DNA of 64,000 nucleotides from NCBI GenBank assembly GCA_016845585.1, contig JAERSO010000129.1, forward strand, positions 62,001 through 126,000. Direction: 5' to 3'. The notes under the pieces were generated by a model. That model was not told the origin of the DNA, ran no database searches, and worked only from the letters and a program-made list of their open reading frames with translations. Below are positions 33,153 to 41,597 of this stretch, piece by piece (the stretch's first letter is position 1; each line of letters opens with the position of its first letter). The DNA comes from Acidimicrobiaceae bacterium (GTDB lineage: Bacteria; Actinomycetota; Acidimicrobiia; Acidimicrobiales; Aldehydirespiratoraceae). A program made the translations under genes and the position numbers.

Positions 33153-33170
33153 TTGTTCCCTAGTTCACAA
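33153..33170. promoter_or_regulatory. TTGT-N10-ACAA dyad, possible Crp/Fnr-family site
   Basis: Inverted repeat ccttgt/acaagg (33151-33172) with a TTGT-N10-ACAA core, in the 91-bp gap just before the first gene of the nar supercluster. Crp/Fnr-type regulators that control nitrate respiration bind TTGxx-N-xxCAA dyads. Only the general shape fits, and no such regulator gene is in the window. Confidence 0.35.
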
Positions 33171-33195
33171 GGGGAGATCGTTTGATGCTGAACGA

Positions 33196-33528
33196 GTGCC
33201 CCACCTCCTCGGAACCGTCCTCGGGATCCCGAACGTCGTCGCCGCCACAATCGCAGTGGCAGTCCTCGCGATCATCGCTCGGAAGCGGGTGTTCGGTGCC
33301 AACGAGCGAACCGAGACCTCGTGGACTGATGCCTGGCTGAAGGCCCTCGTCATCGTCGTCTTCGTGGTCTTCTTCACGATCTACCTGCCCTCCTGGGTGA
33401 TCGGTACCTCCACGGTCGCCGACATGGACCGCAACGCCCAGGACATCATCGCCTCGGCAATCTGGGGTGCCGGAATGGTGGCCACACTCGGTGGCCTCTG
33501 GTACGCCCACCGAGAGAAGTGGGTGTGA
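33196..33528 (+). CDS. Small two-helix membrane protein of the nar supercluster
   Basis: 110 residues from the GTG at 33196 (start uncertain; the track's earlier start overlaps the DM13 gene). Two hydrophobic helices are clear, the first VVAATIAVAVLAIIA and the second LVIVVFVVFFTIYLPSWV; a third, weaker helix (IIASAIWGAGMVATLGGLWYA) lies near the C-terminus. I do not recognise a named family. Its stop shares one base with the start of the flavoprotein gene (TGATG), so it is part of the respiratory operon and may anchor or assemble one of its complexes. Confidence 0.6.
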   Translation: MPHLLGTVLGIPNVVAATIAVAVLAIIARKRVFGANERTETSWTDAWLKALVIVVFVVFFTIYLPSWVIGTSTVADMDRNAQDIIASAIWGAGMVATLGGLWYAHREKWV

Positions 33529-35306
33529 TGGTCGGCGAGCCTCCGGGTGATCTGGCCTACTTCGACCAGAACATCCCGTGTTTGGCCGCCTGTCCCGTCC
33601 ACACCAACGCCGGCATGTACGTCGCGGCCATTGCCGATGGCGACGACGAGCAGGCGTATCTCACGGCTCGCATGCCGAATCCCTTCGCCTCCGTGTGCGG
33701 ACGGGTCTGTGCCGCTCCGTGTGAAGCCGCCTGCCGGCGAGGCCAGATCGACGAGCCCATCGCCATCCGGGCGCTGAAGCGCTACGTCACCGAACAATTC
33801 GGCCCCGAGGCCGACGACGGCGAGCACTGGCGCCAAGTTGCCGCTCCTCCGCCGGTCGACCTTCCCCACAGCGTCGGTATCGTCGGCGGCGGACCCGCCG
33901 GTCTCGCCTGCGCCCACGATCTCCGCCGCTGGGGATACAAGGTCAGCCTCTACGAAGCCACCGAGAAGCTCGGCGGCGCCATGTGGCTGGGTATTCCCGA
34001 GTACCGACTCGATCGCGACGTGCTGGCTCGCGACGTCGGCGCCATCGTCGACCTCGGGGTCGACGTTCACTACGAGACCAAGCTCGGTGACGATGTCACG
34101 CTCGACGAGCTCCGCGACCGCCATGACGCGGTCTTCCTCGGGATCGGTGCCACCCTTGGCCGCGGTCTCGACATCGAAGGGGCCGACGCCGATGGCGTGT
34201 TCAAGGCCGTCGAATTCCTGATCAACATGAACCGCGGCTTCGAGGTCGAGGTCGGGGAACGCGTGGTGGTCGTCGGCGGCGGCGATGTCGCCATGGACGC
34301 CGCCCGCACCGCCCTGCGGGCCGCTGACTACGACGACAAGCGCGAGACCGATCGTTCGATGACCGAGGCGATCGACGTCGCCCGTTCAGCCGCACGCGCC
34401 GGGGCCCGCGAGATCACGGTCGTCAGCCTCGAGGCACGAGACGAGATGCCGGCCCACGACTTCGAGATCGAGGAGGCCGAACACGAGGGCATCTCCTTCG
34501 CCCCTCGCCGAGGCCCGGCGCGGATCGAGGTCGACGACGATGGCGTGATCGGCCTCGAAACGGTCGGCGTCACCCGGGTCTTCGACGAGGACCATCGTTT
34601 CAGCCCGGAGTTCGACGAGTCCGACCGGCACACCTTCCCCGCCGACACGGTGATCCTCGCCATCGGTCAGGCCATCGACATCGACTCGCTGGGCGACAAC
34701 GGCCCCGAGATCGGGCCCCGGCGCAACATCCAGGTGGAGGACGCCACGGGCGAGACCGACCTCGCCGATGTGTGGGCCGGCGGCGATGCCGCCAAGGGCC
34801 CACGCTCGTTGATCGATGCGGTCGCCGACGGTCGCCGGGCCGCGGCCAGCATCCACACCAGTTTCGGAGGCGAACTCGAGTCGGAGAAGGCGGGTCGCAT
34901 GGTCCGCCTCGAACAGTTCCACCGACTCGACGACCACTACGACCGGGTCACCCGGGTCGATGTTCCCACCCTCGAGACCGGCCGGCGTATGGGACTCGCC
35001 GAAGTCGAGACCGGCTTCACGCCCGACCAGGCCCGCTGCGAAGCCAGCCGTTGCCTGCGTTGTTTCGCCAACATCATGCTCGACGTCGAACGCTGCGTGC
35101 TCTGCGCCCTGTGCGTCGACGTCTGCCCGCTCGACCTCATCTCGCTGGTGCCCTCCGAGGAAGTCGACGAGCACCACGGCGGCGGCACCGCACTTCTCTT
35201 GGACGAGACCGCGTGCATCCGCTGCGGCCTCTGCATCGAACGTTGTCCCCCTGACGCACTGTCAATGGGGATGTGGACAGGAATCGGAGTCCCCGAATGG
35301 GCCTGA
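33528..35306 (+). CDS. GltD-like FAD/NAD(P) oxidoreductase fused to a 2x[4Fe-4S] ferredoxin domain
   Basis: 592-residue iron-sulfur flavoprotein. The N-terminal Fer4_20 region has CLAACPVHTN and CGRVCAAPCEAACRRG, as in glutamate-synthase small subunits. An FAD fold (VGIVGGGPAGLACAHDL) and an NAD(P) fold (VVVVGGGDVAMDAAR) follow. A C-terminal bacterial ferredoxin domain (CVLCALCVDVCP, CIRCGLCIERCP) is added. No glutamate-synthase large subunit is nearby. Lying between a membrane protein and cytochrome b, it may pass electrons from NAD(P)H or ferredoxin into the bc/nitrate chain. It overlaps cytochrome b by 10 nt. Confidence 0.8.
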   Translation: MVGEPPGDLAYFDQNIPCLAACPVHTNAGMYVAAIADGDDEQAYLTARMPNPFASVCGRVCAAPCEAACRRGQIDEPIAIRALKRYVTEQFGPEADDGEHWRQVAAPPPVDLPHSVGIVGGGPAGLACAHDLRRWGYKVSLYEATEKLGGAMWLGIPEYRLDRDVLARDVGAIVDLGVDVHYETKLGDDVTLDELRDRHDAVFLGIGATLGRGLDIEGADADGVFKAVEFLINMNRGFEVEVGERVVVVGGGDVAMDAARTALRAADYDDKRETDRSMTEAIDVARSAARAGAREITVVSLEARDEMPAHDFEIEEAEHEGISFAPRRGPARIEVDDDGVIGLETVGVTRVFDEDHRFSPEFDESDRHTFPADTVILAIGQAIDIDSLGDNGPEIGPRRNIQVEDATGETDLADVWAGGDAAKGPRSLIDAVADGRRAAASIHTSFGGELESEKAGRMVRLEQFHRLDDHYDRVTRVDVPTLETGRRMGLAEVETGFTPDQARCEASRCLRCFANIMLDVERCVLCALCVDVCPLDLISLVPSEEVDEHHGGGTALLLDETACIRCGLCIERCPPDALSMGMWTGIGVPEWA

Positions 35307-36067
35307 CAGACGAGACCTCCGGCGTGATCGCCCGACTGCGCAGAACGCCCGTCGGCCGATCGATCTTCCGATCACCGCCCCGGGTCACCCCCCGAGACCG
35401 AGCGGCCGGCCACTGGTCGAGCTTCTTGCTGCACATCTATCCGGTGAAGGTTCGCAAGGCCGAACTTGGCTTCAAGTACTCCTGGTATCTGGGCGTGATC
35501 TCCACCGTGCTGCTCGGCAGCCTCGTGGTCTCCGGGATCTACCTGATGTTCTTCTATGTACCGTCGCCCAACCAGGCCTACACGAACATCCAGACCATCC
35601 AGACCGAGGTCACCTTCGGGCAATACGTCCGCAACGTGCACCGGTGGTCCGCCCATCTCATGGTGCTCGCGGTGGCGATGCACATGGCGAAAGTCTTCTA
35701 CCGCGGCGCCTACAAGCCGCCCCGGCAGTTCAACTGGGTGGTCGGCGTGATGCTGCTGGCCATGACCCTGCTCATGTCCTTCACCGGCTATCTGCTGCCG
35801 TGGGATCAGCTCGCCTTCTGGGCCGTCACCGTCGGCACCGAAATGGCGAGCTACGTGCCGCTCATCGGTGGCGACGTGCAGGAGATGCTGCTCGGCGGTT
35901 CGGTCGTCGGGGCCTCCACGCTCCTGCGCTTCTACGTCCTGCATGTGGCGGTGCTGCCGTCGATCATCGTCTTCCTCTTGATGATCCACCTCTGGCGCTG
36001 GCGCAAGGACGCAATGCTGGATTTGGACACAGAGTTGGACCTCGACCTGGAGGCAGCCAATGACTGA
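35297..36067 (+). CDS. Cytochrome b (N-terminal, b6-type) of a bc complex
   Basis: 256-residue cytochrome b with four or five helices. The haem-ligand pairs are in NVHRWSAHLMVLAVAMHMAKV and in the later YVLHVAVLPSIIVFLLMIHLW segment, in the two-helix pattern of cytochrome b6. FTGYLLPWDQLAFW is the quinol-site region. ATG 35297 overlaps the flavoprotein stop. It is split from subunit IV as in b6f-type and Firmicute bc complexes. It would oxidise menaquinol and pass electrons to the Rieske protein and cytochrome c encoded next. Confidence 0.87.
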   Translation: MGLTDETSGVIARLRRTPVGRSIFRSPPRVTPRDRAAGHWSSFLLHIYPVKVRKAELGFKYSWYLGVISTVLLGSLVVSGIYLMFFYVPSPNQAYTNIQTIQTEVTFGQYVRNVHRWSAHLMVLAVAMHMAKVFYRGAYKPPRQFNWVVGVMLLAMTLLMSFTGYLLPWDQLAFWAVTVGTEMASYVPLIGGDVQEMLLGGSVVGASTLLRFYVLHVAVLPSIIVFLLMIHLWRWRKDAMLDLDTELDLDLEAAND

Positions 36068-36572
36068 CACCACCCCCGACGGCCGCCGAGTGCTCGGCGT
36101 CGTGCCCGGCAAGCCCGTGGCCGGGGACCGCAAGCAGCCCGAGGAACAGGACCTCGTCATGGTCTGGCCACATCTGCTGGTGCGCCACGCCGTGGCCGGC
36201 ATGAGCGTGATGCTCAGCGTCATGTTGATCTCGGTCTTCTTCGATGCGCCGCTGCGCTCGATCGCCAACCCGACCGACACCCCGAACCCGGAGAAGGCCC
36301 CGTGGTACTTCGCGGCACTCCAGGAGCTGCTCTCACACTTCCACCCGCTCATCGCCGGCGTGCTCGTCCCCGGCGGGATCATCGTCGGGCTGATCGCCCT
36401 GCCCTACATCGACAACAGCCCCCACACCGATGCGAGGCGACGGAAGGTGGCGGTCGCCACCTTCACGATCGTTCTCGTCGCCTGGATCATCCTCACGCTC
36501 GTCGGGTTCGCCTTCCGCGGCCCCAACTGGGGATGGGTCTGGCCCTGGGAGGAATGGCACGGAGAACTATGA
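36060..36572 (+). CDS. Cytochrome bc complex subunit IV-like (C-terminal cytochrome b part)
   Basis: 170-residue membrane protein with about three helices. NPTDTPNPEKAPWYFAALQELL is the characteristic C-terminal cytochrome b/subunit IV motif preceding the helices. The start overlaps cytochrome b by 8 nt and its stop overlaps the Rieske gene by 4 nt. A short soluble N-terminal tail precedes the first helix. It completes the quinol-oxidising core with the b6-type subunit. Confidence 0.82.
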   Translation: MTDTTPDGRRVLGVVPGKPVAGDRKQPEEQDLVMVWPHLLVRHAVAGMSVMLSVMLISVFFDAPLRSIANPTDTPNPEKAPWYFAALQELLSHFHPLIAGVLVPGGIIVGLIALPYIDNSPHTDARRRKVAVATFTIVLVAWIILTLVGFAFRGPNWGWVWPWEEWHGEL

Positions 36573-37078
36573 GCAACGACCTCTCACGACGCACGTTCCT
36601 CGGACGGATCTGGAAGCTCGGCATCGTCCTCATCGGGGCCGCCGGCGCCTGGACGACGTGGGACCTCCTGCAGCCCCTGCCCACCACGGGCTTCGGCGGC
36701 AAGGTCCGCACGATTCCGCCCACGGCGGTACCTGAGACCGGCGCGGTCGAGGTGCTGGCCGCCAAGGCGCACCTGGTGCGGATCGACGGCGAACTGATCG
36801 CCCTGTCGGAGAAGTGCACCCACCTCGGGTGTCGCGTGCCCTACTGCGAATCGTCGAATCGGTTCGAGTGCCCGTGTCACGGTTCGGTGTACAACCGGGC
36901 CGGCGAGCTCCTCACCGGCCCATCACCCCGCGGCCTCGACCGGCACCCGATCGAGATCGGTGCGGACGGACTCGTCTACATCGACACCAGCACCAAGATC
37001 GATGGCGTCAGCCCCGGCACCATCACGATGGAGGAGCCCAGCCCCGGCGACTCCTGCGCAGTCGAAGGTGGTCACTGA
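36569..37078 (+). CDS. Rieske [2Fe-2S] protein of the bc complex (Tat substrate)
   Basis: 169-residue Rieske protein. ATG 36569 is set by the 4-nt overlap with subunit IV. SRRTFLG at residues 6-12 is a twin-arginine signal, followed by a membrane anchor helix. The cluster motifs are C83-T-H85-L-G-C88 and C101-P-C103-H104-G-S, giving two Cys and two His ligands and the stabilising disulfide. A Pro-rich loop (TGPSPRGLDRHP) closes the domain. It moves electrons from quinol at the cytochrome b site to cytochrome c. Confidence 0.9.
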   Translation: MSNDLSRRTFLGRIWKLGIVLIGAAGAWTTWDLLQPLPTTGFGGKVRTIPPTAVPETGAVEVLAAKAHLVRIDGELIALSEKCTHLGCRVPYCESSNRFECPCHGSVYNRAGELLTGPSPRGLDRHPIEIGADGLVYIDTSTKIDGVSPGTITMEEPSPGDSCAVEGGH

Positions 37079-37527
37079 TGGCCTACGGCTACTCCACCGA
37101 CCCCGAGCTCGACCGGTCGACCAACCGGGTCATGACGCTCGGCGCCGTGCTGCTGCTCGCCATGGCGGCAGCGTTCCCGCTGTACCTCGCCTACGAGCCC
37201 TCCGCCCGTGAGGACGCCCGCGCCGAACAGCTCTCGTCGCTCGCTCACGAGGGTGAGTCCATCTGGGCGTTCAACTGCGCCTCGTGCCACGGCGACGACG
37301 GTGAGGGTGGCTCGGCGCCGGCCCTCAACGCGAAACAGTTCCTCCAGTCCGCGACCGACGAGCAGATCCAGTTGCTGATCGCCGTCGGCGTGCCCGGCTC
37401 CGCCATGGGCGCCTACTCGCAGGACTTCGGCGGACCGCTCACCTCCGAGCAGATCAAAGCCATCAGCACCTTCCTCCGGTCACTCGAAGACGAGGCGCCG
37501 GACTTCCCGAATTGGCGTAATCCATGA
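37078..37527 (+). CDS. Membrane-anchored mono-haem cytochrome c
   Basis: 149-residue cytochrome c. One N-terminal anchor helix (VMTLGAVLLLAMAAAFPLYL) is followed by a c-type domain with haem motif C67-A-S-C70-H71. The likely Met ligand is in VPGSAMGAYSQDFGGPL. ATG 37078 shares a base with the Rieske stop (TGATG). It fits the small c-type subunit of the bc complex or the soluble-side shuttle to the downstream di-haem cytochrome. Confidence 0.87.
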   Translation: MAYGYSTDPELDRSTNRVMTLGAVLLLAMAAAFPLYLAYEPSAREDARAEQLSSLAHEGESIWAFNCASCHGDDGEGGSAPALNAKQFLQSATDEQIQLLIAVGVPGSAMGAYSQDFGGPLTSEQIKAISTFLRSLEDEAPDFPNWRNP

Positions 37528-39161
37528 CAGACACAGAATCCAAGAAACCAGCGAGCCAGGACGAGGGCGCTCCGAAGCTCCTCGATTTCGAGAAGGAATC
37601 GATACGGGTCCTCCACTTCACGTGGATCGCCTTCTTCATGACGTTCTACGTCTGGTTCAACCTGGCGCCCATGTCGACCACGATGAGGGGTGATCTCGAC
37701 TGGCTCACCAAGGAGCACGTCAAGATCCTCCTGATCTGCAATGTGGCGTTGACGATCCCGGCCCGCATCATCGTCGGTGCGCTGATCGATCGTCTCGGTG
37801 CCCGCATCGTGTTCACCGGGCTCATGATCGTCATGTCGATCCCGGCGGTCGTGTTCGCCTTCGCCGACTCGTTCACCCAGATGATGATCTCCCGCCTCGC
37901 GCTCGGCAGCGTCGGCGCCGGCTTCGTCATCGGCATCAAGATGGTCGCCCAGTGGTTCCCGCCCAAGTACGTCGGGCGGGCCGAGGGCTTCTACGCCGGC
38001 TGGGGCAACTTCGGCTCGGCATTCGCCGCCATGACGCTTCCGTGGTTCGCGCTCACCGTGCTCGGCAACTGGTTCGACATGGGTGACGATGCGTGGCGCT
38101 GGGCCATGGCGATCAATGGTCTCGTGCTCGGCGTCTACGGCGTCATGTACTACTTCCTCGTCCGTGACGTGCCCGACGGCCGGACGTTGACGAAGACCAA
38201 GAAGGCCACGCCGATGCTGTGCACGTCCTACAAGGACCTCGTGCAGTACCTCATCTGGTCGATCCCGCTGGTCGGCGCTCTCGGCGTGCTCGCCTGGCGG
38301 ATCAGCAACGTCAAGGTCGACGGCGACTACATCATCAGCGACACGGGCCTCTACACGATCTACGCCATCCTGGCCCTCGTCTACGTCGGCCATGTCGCCA
38401 AGACGCTCAATGTCAACCTGCCGTACCTCAGGGCCGGCGTGCCCGAGGACGAGAAGTACCACTTCGGCAGCGTGGCAGCGCTGAACTCGACCTACTTCGC
38501 GAACTTCGGCGCCGAGCTCGCCGTCGTGTCGATGCTGCCCGCCTTCTTCGAGGCGACCTTCGAGCCGCTCCGCAGCGGTGACGGGAGTCCGTTGGTGACC
38601 GCCACAGTCGCCGGTCTCGTCGCCTCCTCGTTCGCCTTCGTGAACCTGGTTGCCCGACCGCTCGGTGGCTACCTGTCGGATCTCGCGTCGAGCCGCAAGC
38701 GGACCATGCTGATCTACATCGGCGGCATCGTCGTCGGCTTCTTCCTGATGGGATTCATCGCAAAGTGGGGCACCGGCGTCGACGACGACGGCCTCCGCAA
38801 CGTGGTGCCGATGTTCGGCGGCGTGACCTGGCTGGTCATCGCCGTGGTGATCACCATCTTCGCCTCCATCTTCGTGCAGGGCGCTGAGGGTGCAACCTTC
38901 GCCATCATCCCGATGGTCAACAAGCGCATGACCGGCCAGATCGCCGGGATGGCCGGCGCCTACGGAAACGTCGGCGCCGTCATCTACCTCGTGATCTTCT
39001 CGCTGGTCGACTCCCGCACCTTCTTCTTCATCCTCTCGGCCGGCGCAGCGGTCAGCTTCCTCATCACGTGGCTGATGCTCGAAGAGCCGAAGGATGCATT
39101 CGCCGCCGACTTCGACGACGAAGTGACCCCGGCCGAGCCCGAGAGGACAACCAATGGCTGA
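37524..39161 (+). CDS. NarK-type nitrate/nitrite MFS transporter 1
   Basis: 545-residue major facilitator of the nitrate/nitrite porter family, with twelve or more helices. The FMTFYVWFNLAPM opening, a GWGNFGSAFAAMTLPW nitrate-signature-like segment and NVGAVIYLVIFSL in the C-terminal half are as in NarK/NasA proteins. A long loop between helices 6 and 8 makes it larger than E. coli NarK. It either imports nitrate with protons or exchanges nitrate for nitrite. The start overlaps the cytochrome c stop by 4 nt. Confidence 0.82.
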   Translation: MTDTESKKPASQDEGAPKLLDFEKESIRVLHFTWIAFFMTFYVWFNLAPMSTTMRGDLDWLTKEHVKILLICNVALTIPARIIVGALIDRLGARIVFTGLMIVMSIPAVVFAFADSFTQMMISRLALGSVGAGFVIGIKMVAQWFPPKYVGRAEGFYAGWGNFGSAFAAMTLPWFALTVLGNWFDMGDDAWRWAMAINGLVLGVYGVMYYFLVRDVPDGRTLTKTKKATPMLCTSYKDLVQYLIWSIPLVGALGVLAWRISNVKVDGDYIISDTGLYTIYAILALVYVGHVAKTLNVNLPYLRAGVPEDEKYHFGSVAALNSTYFANFGAELAVVSMLPAFFEATFEPLRSGDGSPLVTATVAGLVASSFAFVNLVARPLGGYLSDLASSRKRTMLIYIGGIVVGFFLMGFIAKWGTGVDDDGLRNVVPMFGGVTWLVIAVVITIFASIFVQGAEGATFAIIPMVNKRMTGQIAGMAGAYGNVGAVIYLVIFSLVDSRTFFFILSAGAAVSFLITWLMLEEPKDAFAADFDDEVTPAEPERTTNG

Positions 39162-40758
39162 CATCTATGAGTGGGACCCCGAGGACGAGGAGTTCTGGGA
39201 ACGCGAGGGCAAACAGATCGCCAACCGGAACCTCTGGATCTCGATCCCGAGCCTCCTGTGTGGGTTCGCCGTCTGGCTCTACTGGTCGATCATCACGGTC
39301 CAGATGCTCAATCTGGGTTTCCCGTTCGAACAGTCCGAGTTGTTCACGATCACGGCCATCGCCGGTCTCACCGGCGCCAGCCTCCGAATCCCGAGCAGCT
39401 TCTTCATCCGCATCGCCGGTGGTCGAAACACCATCTTCTTCACGACTGCGCTGCTGATCATCCCGGCTGCCGGCACGGGCTTCGCCCTGCTGGACCAGGA
39501 CACACCACTCTGGGTCTTCCAGTTGCTGGCCTTCCTGTCGGGTCTCGGCGGTGGCAACTTCGCCTCGTCGATGTCGAACATCAGCTTCTTCTTCCCGAGG
39601 AAGATGCAGGGTCTGAGCCTCGGTCTGAACGCCGGACTCGGCAATGCGGGCGTCACCACGATGCAGTTGTTGATCCCGCTGGTGATGACCTCTGCGGTCT
39701 TCGGTGGCGGTTCGATGGTCCTCGAGAAGAATTCCGGAACCCTGATCGGCACGATCGATGCCGGCACCGAGACATGGATCCACAATGCCGGTTTCGTCTG
39801 GCTGGTGCTGCTGATCCCGCTTGTCTTCCTGGCCTGGACCCGGATGAACAACATCCGTGCCGAACACGTTTCGCCGAACATCGGCTCGCCGATGTCCTCC
39901 TTCGGCAAGATCCTCGGAATGCTCCTGGTGGCGTTCCTCACCTCGGCGGTCGGCCTCTACATCATCCTCCCGGATCCCACCGGTCTCGGCGCTCCCTCAT
40001 GGGCGAAGTACCCGGTGATCGCCGGTGTGATCACCCTCACCGTGCAGCTGCTCAAGCGGATCCCTGGTGAGATCAAGCCAAACCTCGAGCGCCAGTTCAA
40101 GGTGTTCGAGAACCGCCACACCTGGGTGATGAGTGTCATCTACACGATGACGTTCGGCAGCTTCATCGGCTATTCGGCCGGCTTCGCCCTCGCCATCAAG
40201 GTGGTGTTCGGCTTCAAGCACATCGAGACCGACGGTGTCTGGGATCACTCGGTCACCAACCCCGACGGACCATCGGCGCTCACCTTTGCCTGGATGGGAC
40301 CGTTCATCGGTGCGTTCATCAGACCCATCGGTGGCTGGATCTCCGACCGTGTCGGCGGCGCGCGGGTCACCCACTACGTGTCGATCGTCATGACCGCATC
40401 GGCGCTCGGTGTGGCCTACTTCCTGCGAGAGGCCTACCGCTCGGAGACCCCAGAAGACTTCTTCGTGCCGTTCTTCCTGCTCTTCCTGCTGCTGTTCGCC
40501 GCTTCCGGCATCGGCAACGGGTCGACGTTCCGCACGATCGCCATCGTGTTCAACAAGGAGCAGGCCGGACCGGTGCTGGGATGGACCTCGGCAGTCGCCG
40601 CCTACGGCGCCTTCGTCGTGCCGCAGGAGTTCGGCGAACAGATCAAGGGCGGGACCCCCGAGGTCGCGCTGATCGGCTTCGCCATCTTCTACGTGGTCTG
40701 CCTGGTCCTGAACTACTGGTACTACCTCGGCCCCAGAGCGGAGTTCAAGAACCCATGA
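39154..40758 (+). CDS. NarK-type nitrate/nitrite MFS transporter 2
   Basis: 534-residue second nitrate porter, clearly diverged from its neighbour. GLTGASLRIPSSFF and GLNAGLGNAGVTTMQLLIP correspond to the nitrate-signature regions, and GPFIGAFIRPIGGWISDR lies in the C-terminal half. Tandem NarK1/NarK2 pairs in Paracoccus and Thermus combine a proton-nitrate symporter with a nitrate/nitrite antiporter, and the same split is likely here. It overlaps the first porter by 8 nt and the di-haem cytochrome by 4 nt. Confidence 0.82.
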   Translation: MADIYEWDPEDEEFWEREGKQIANRNLWISIPSLLCGFAVWLYWSIITVQMLNLGFPFEQSELFTITAIAGLTGASLRIPSSFFIRIAGGRNTIFFTTALLIIPAAGTGFALLDQDTPLWVFQLLAFLSGLGGGNFASSMSNISFFFPRKMQGLSLGLNAGLGNAGVTTMQLLIPLVMTSAVFGGGSMVLEKNSGTLIGTIDAGTETWIHNAGFVWLVLLIPLVFLAWTRMNNIRAEHVSPNIGSPMSSFGKILGMLLVAFLTSAVGLYIILPDPTGLGAPSWAKYPVIAGVITLTVQLLKRIPGEIKPNLERQFKVFENRHTWVMSVIYTMTFGSFIGYSAGFALAIKVVFGFKHIETDGVWDHSVTNPDGPSALTFAWMGPFIGAFIRPIGGWISDRVGGARVTHYVSIVMTASALGVAYFLREAYRSETPEDFFVPFFLLFLLLFAASGIGNGSTFRTIAIVFNKEQAGPVLGWTSAVAAYGAFVVPQEFGEQIKGGTPEVALIGFAIFYVVCLVLNYWYYLGPRAEFKNP

Positions 40759-41597
40759 GTTTCCGTCTCGTCCTCGGCATCGGCATCTTCGCCCTGCTCC
40801 TCACCGCGGCCAGCCTGCCCGCCCAGGCGGCCCAGTATCCCGCTGCGCCCCTGGCGCAGGATGCTGCCGCTGGGGCACAGGTCTACGCCGACAACTGCGC
40901 GTCGTGCCATCAGGCCGGAGGCATCGGCCTGGTGGGCACGTTCCCGCCTCTCGCCGGCAATCCCAATGCGGCTGACACCGACTACGTCGAAGACGTGGTC
41001 CGCAATGGCCTGAGTGGTGAGATCGATGTCCTCGACGTCACCTATGACGGCACGATGGCGTCCTTCCCGGACCTGTCCGACGGCGAGGTCGCCGATGTCG
41101 TCGCCTATGTGGCGACGCTCGCCGACAGCGATCCGACGGCGGTTCCCGATGCTGAACCCGACGTCGTCGAGCCCGGCGACATCGGAGAGGGACGAGACCT
41201 GTTCATCGGCGCGGACCGGTTCGAGAATGGCGGCGGCGCATGCGTCGGCTGTCACACGGCCGGCGACGTCGGCAACCTCGGTGGTTGGAGCCTCGGCCCC
41301 GACATCACCGACAGCCATGAGTCGCTCGGTGGAGATGTCGGGCTGGCGGCCTGGCTGTCGAGCCCGGCTTCGGCCACGATGCGGCCGGTCTTCAACGACC
41401 GTCCGATGACCGACGACGAGATCGCCGATGTCGTCGCCTTCCTGGCTGACGCACCAACGCAGTCGAAGCCAACTGACCCCGGGGACGGGTTGATCTACGC
41501 CGGCGTGGCCGGACTCATCGTCCTCATCGGTGGCATGGCCATCGCCTGGCGCGGCATGCGCCAGACCTACGTCGAGCGGTTGAGGAGCAAGCGATGA
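40755..41597 (+). CDS. Di-haem cytochrome c, NarC-like
   Basis: 280-residue exported di-haem cytochrome c. A signal peptide ends near AQAAQYP, the first haem motif is C48-A-S-C51-H52 and the second is CVGCH in the second domain. Met ligands are likely in TMASFPDLS and RPMTDDEIADVV. A C-terminal helix (GLIYAGVAGLIVLIGGMAI) anchors it. Position directly before narG mirrors NarC of Thermus, where a di-haem cytochrome links to the nitrate reductase. The true start is ATG 40755, overlapping NarK2. Confidence 0.85.
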   Translation: MSFRLVLGIGIFALLLTAASLPAQAAQYPAAPLAQDAAAGAQVYADNCASCHQAGGIGLVGTFPPLAGNPNAADTDYVEDVVRNGLSGEIDVLDVTYDGTMASFPDLSDGEVADVVAYVATLADSDPTAVPDAEPDVVEPGDIGEGRDLFIGADRFENGGGACVGCHTAGDVGNLGGWSLGPDITDSHESLGGDVGLAAWLSSPASATMRPVFNDRPMTDDEIADVVAFLADAPTQSKPTDPGDGLIYAGVAGLIVLIGGMAIAWRGMRQTYVERLRSKR

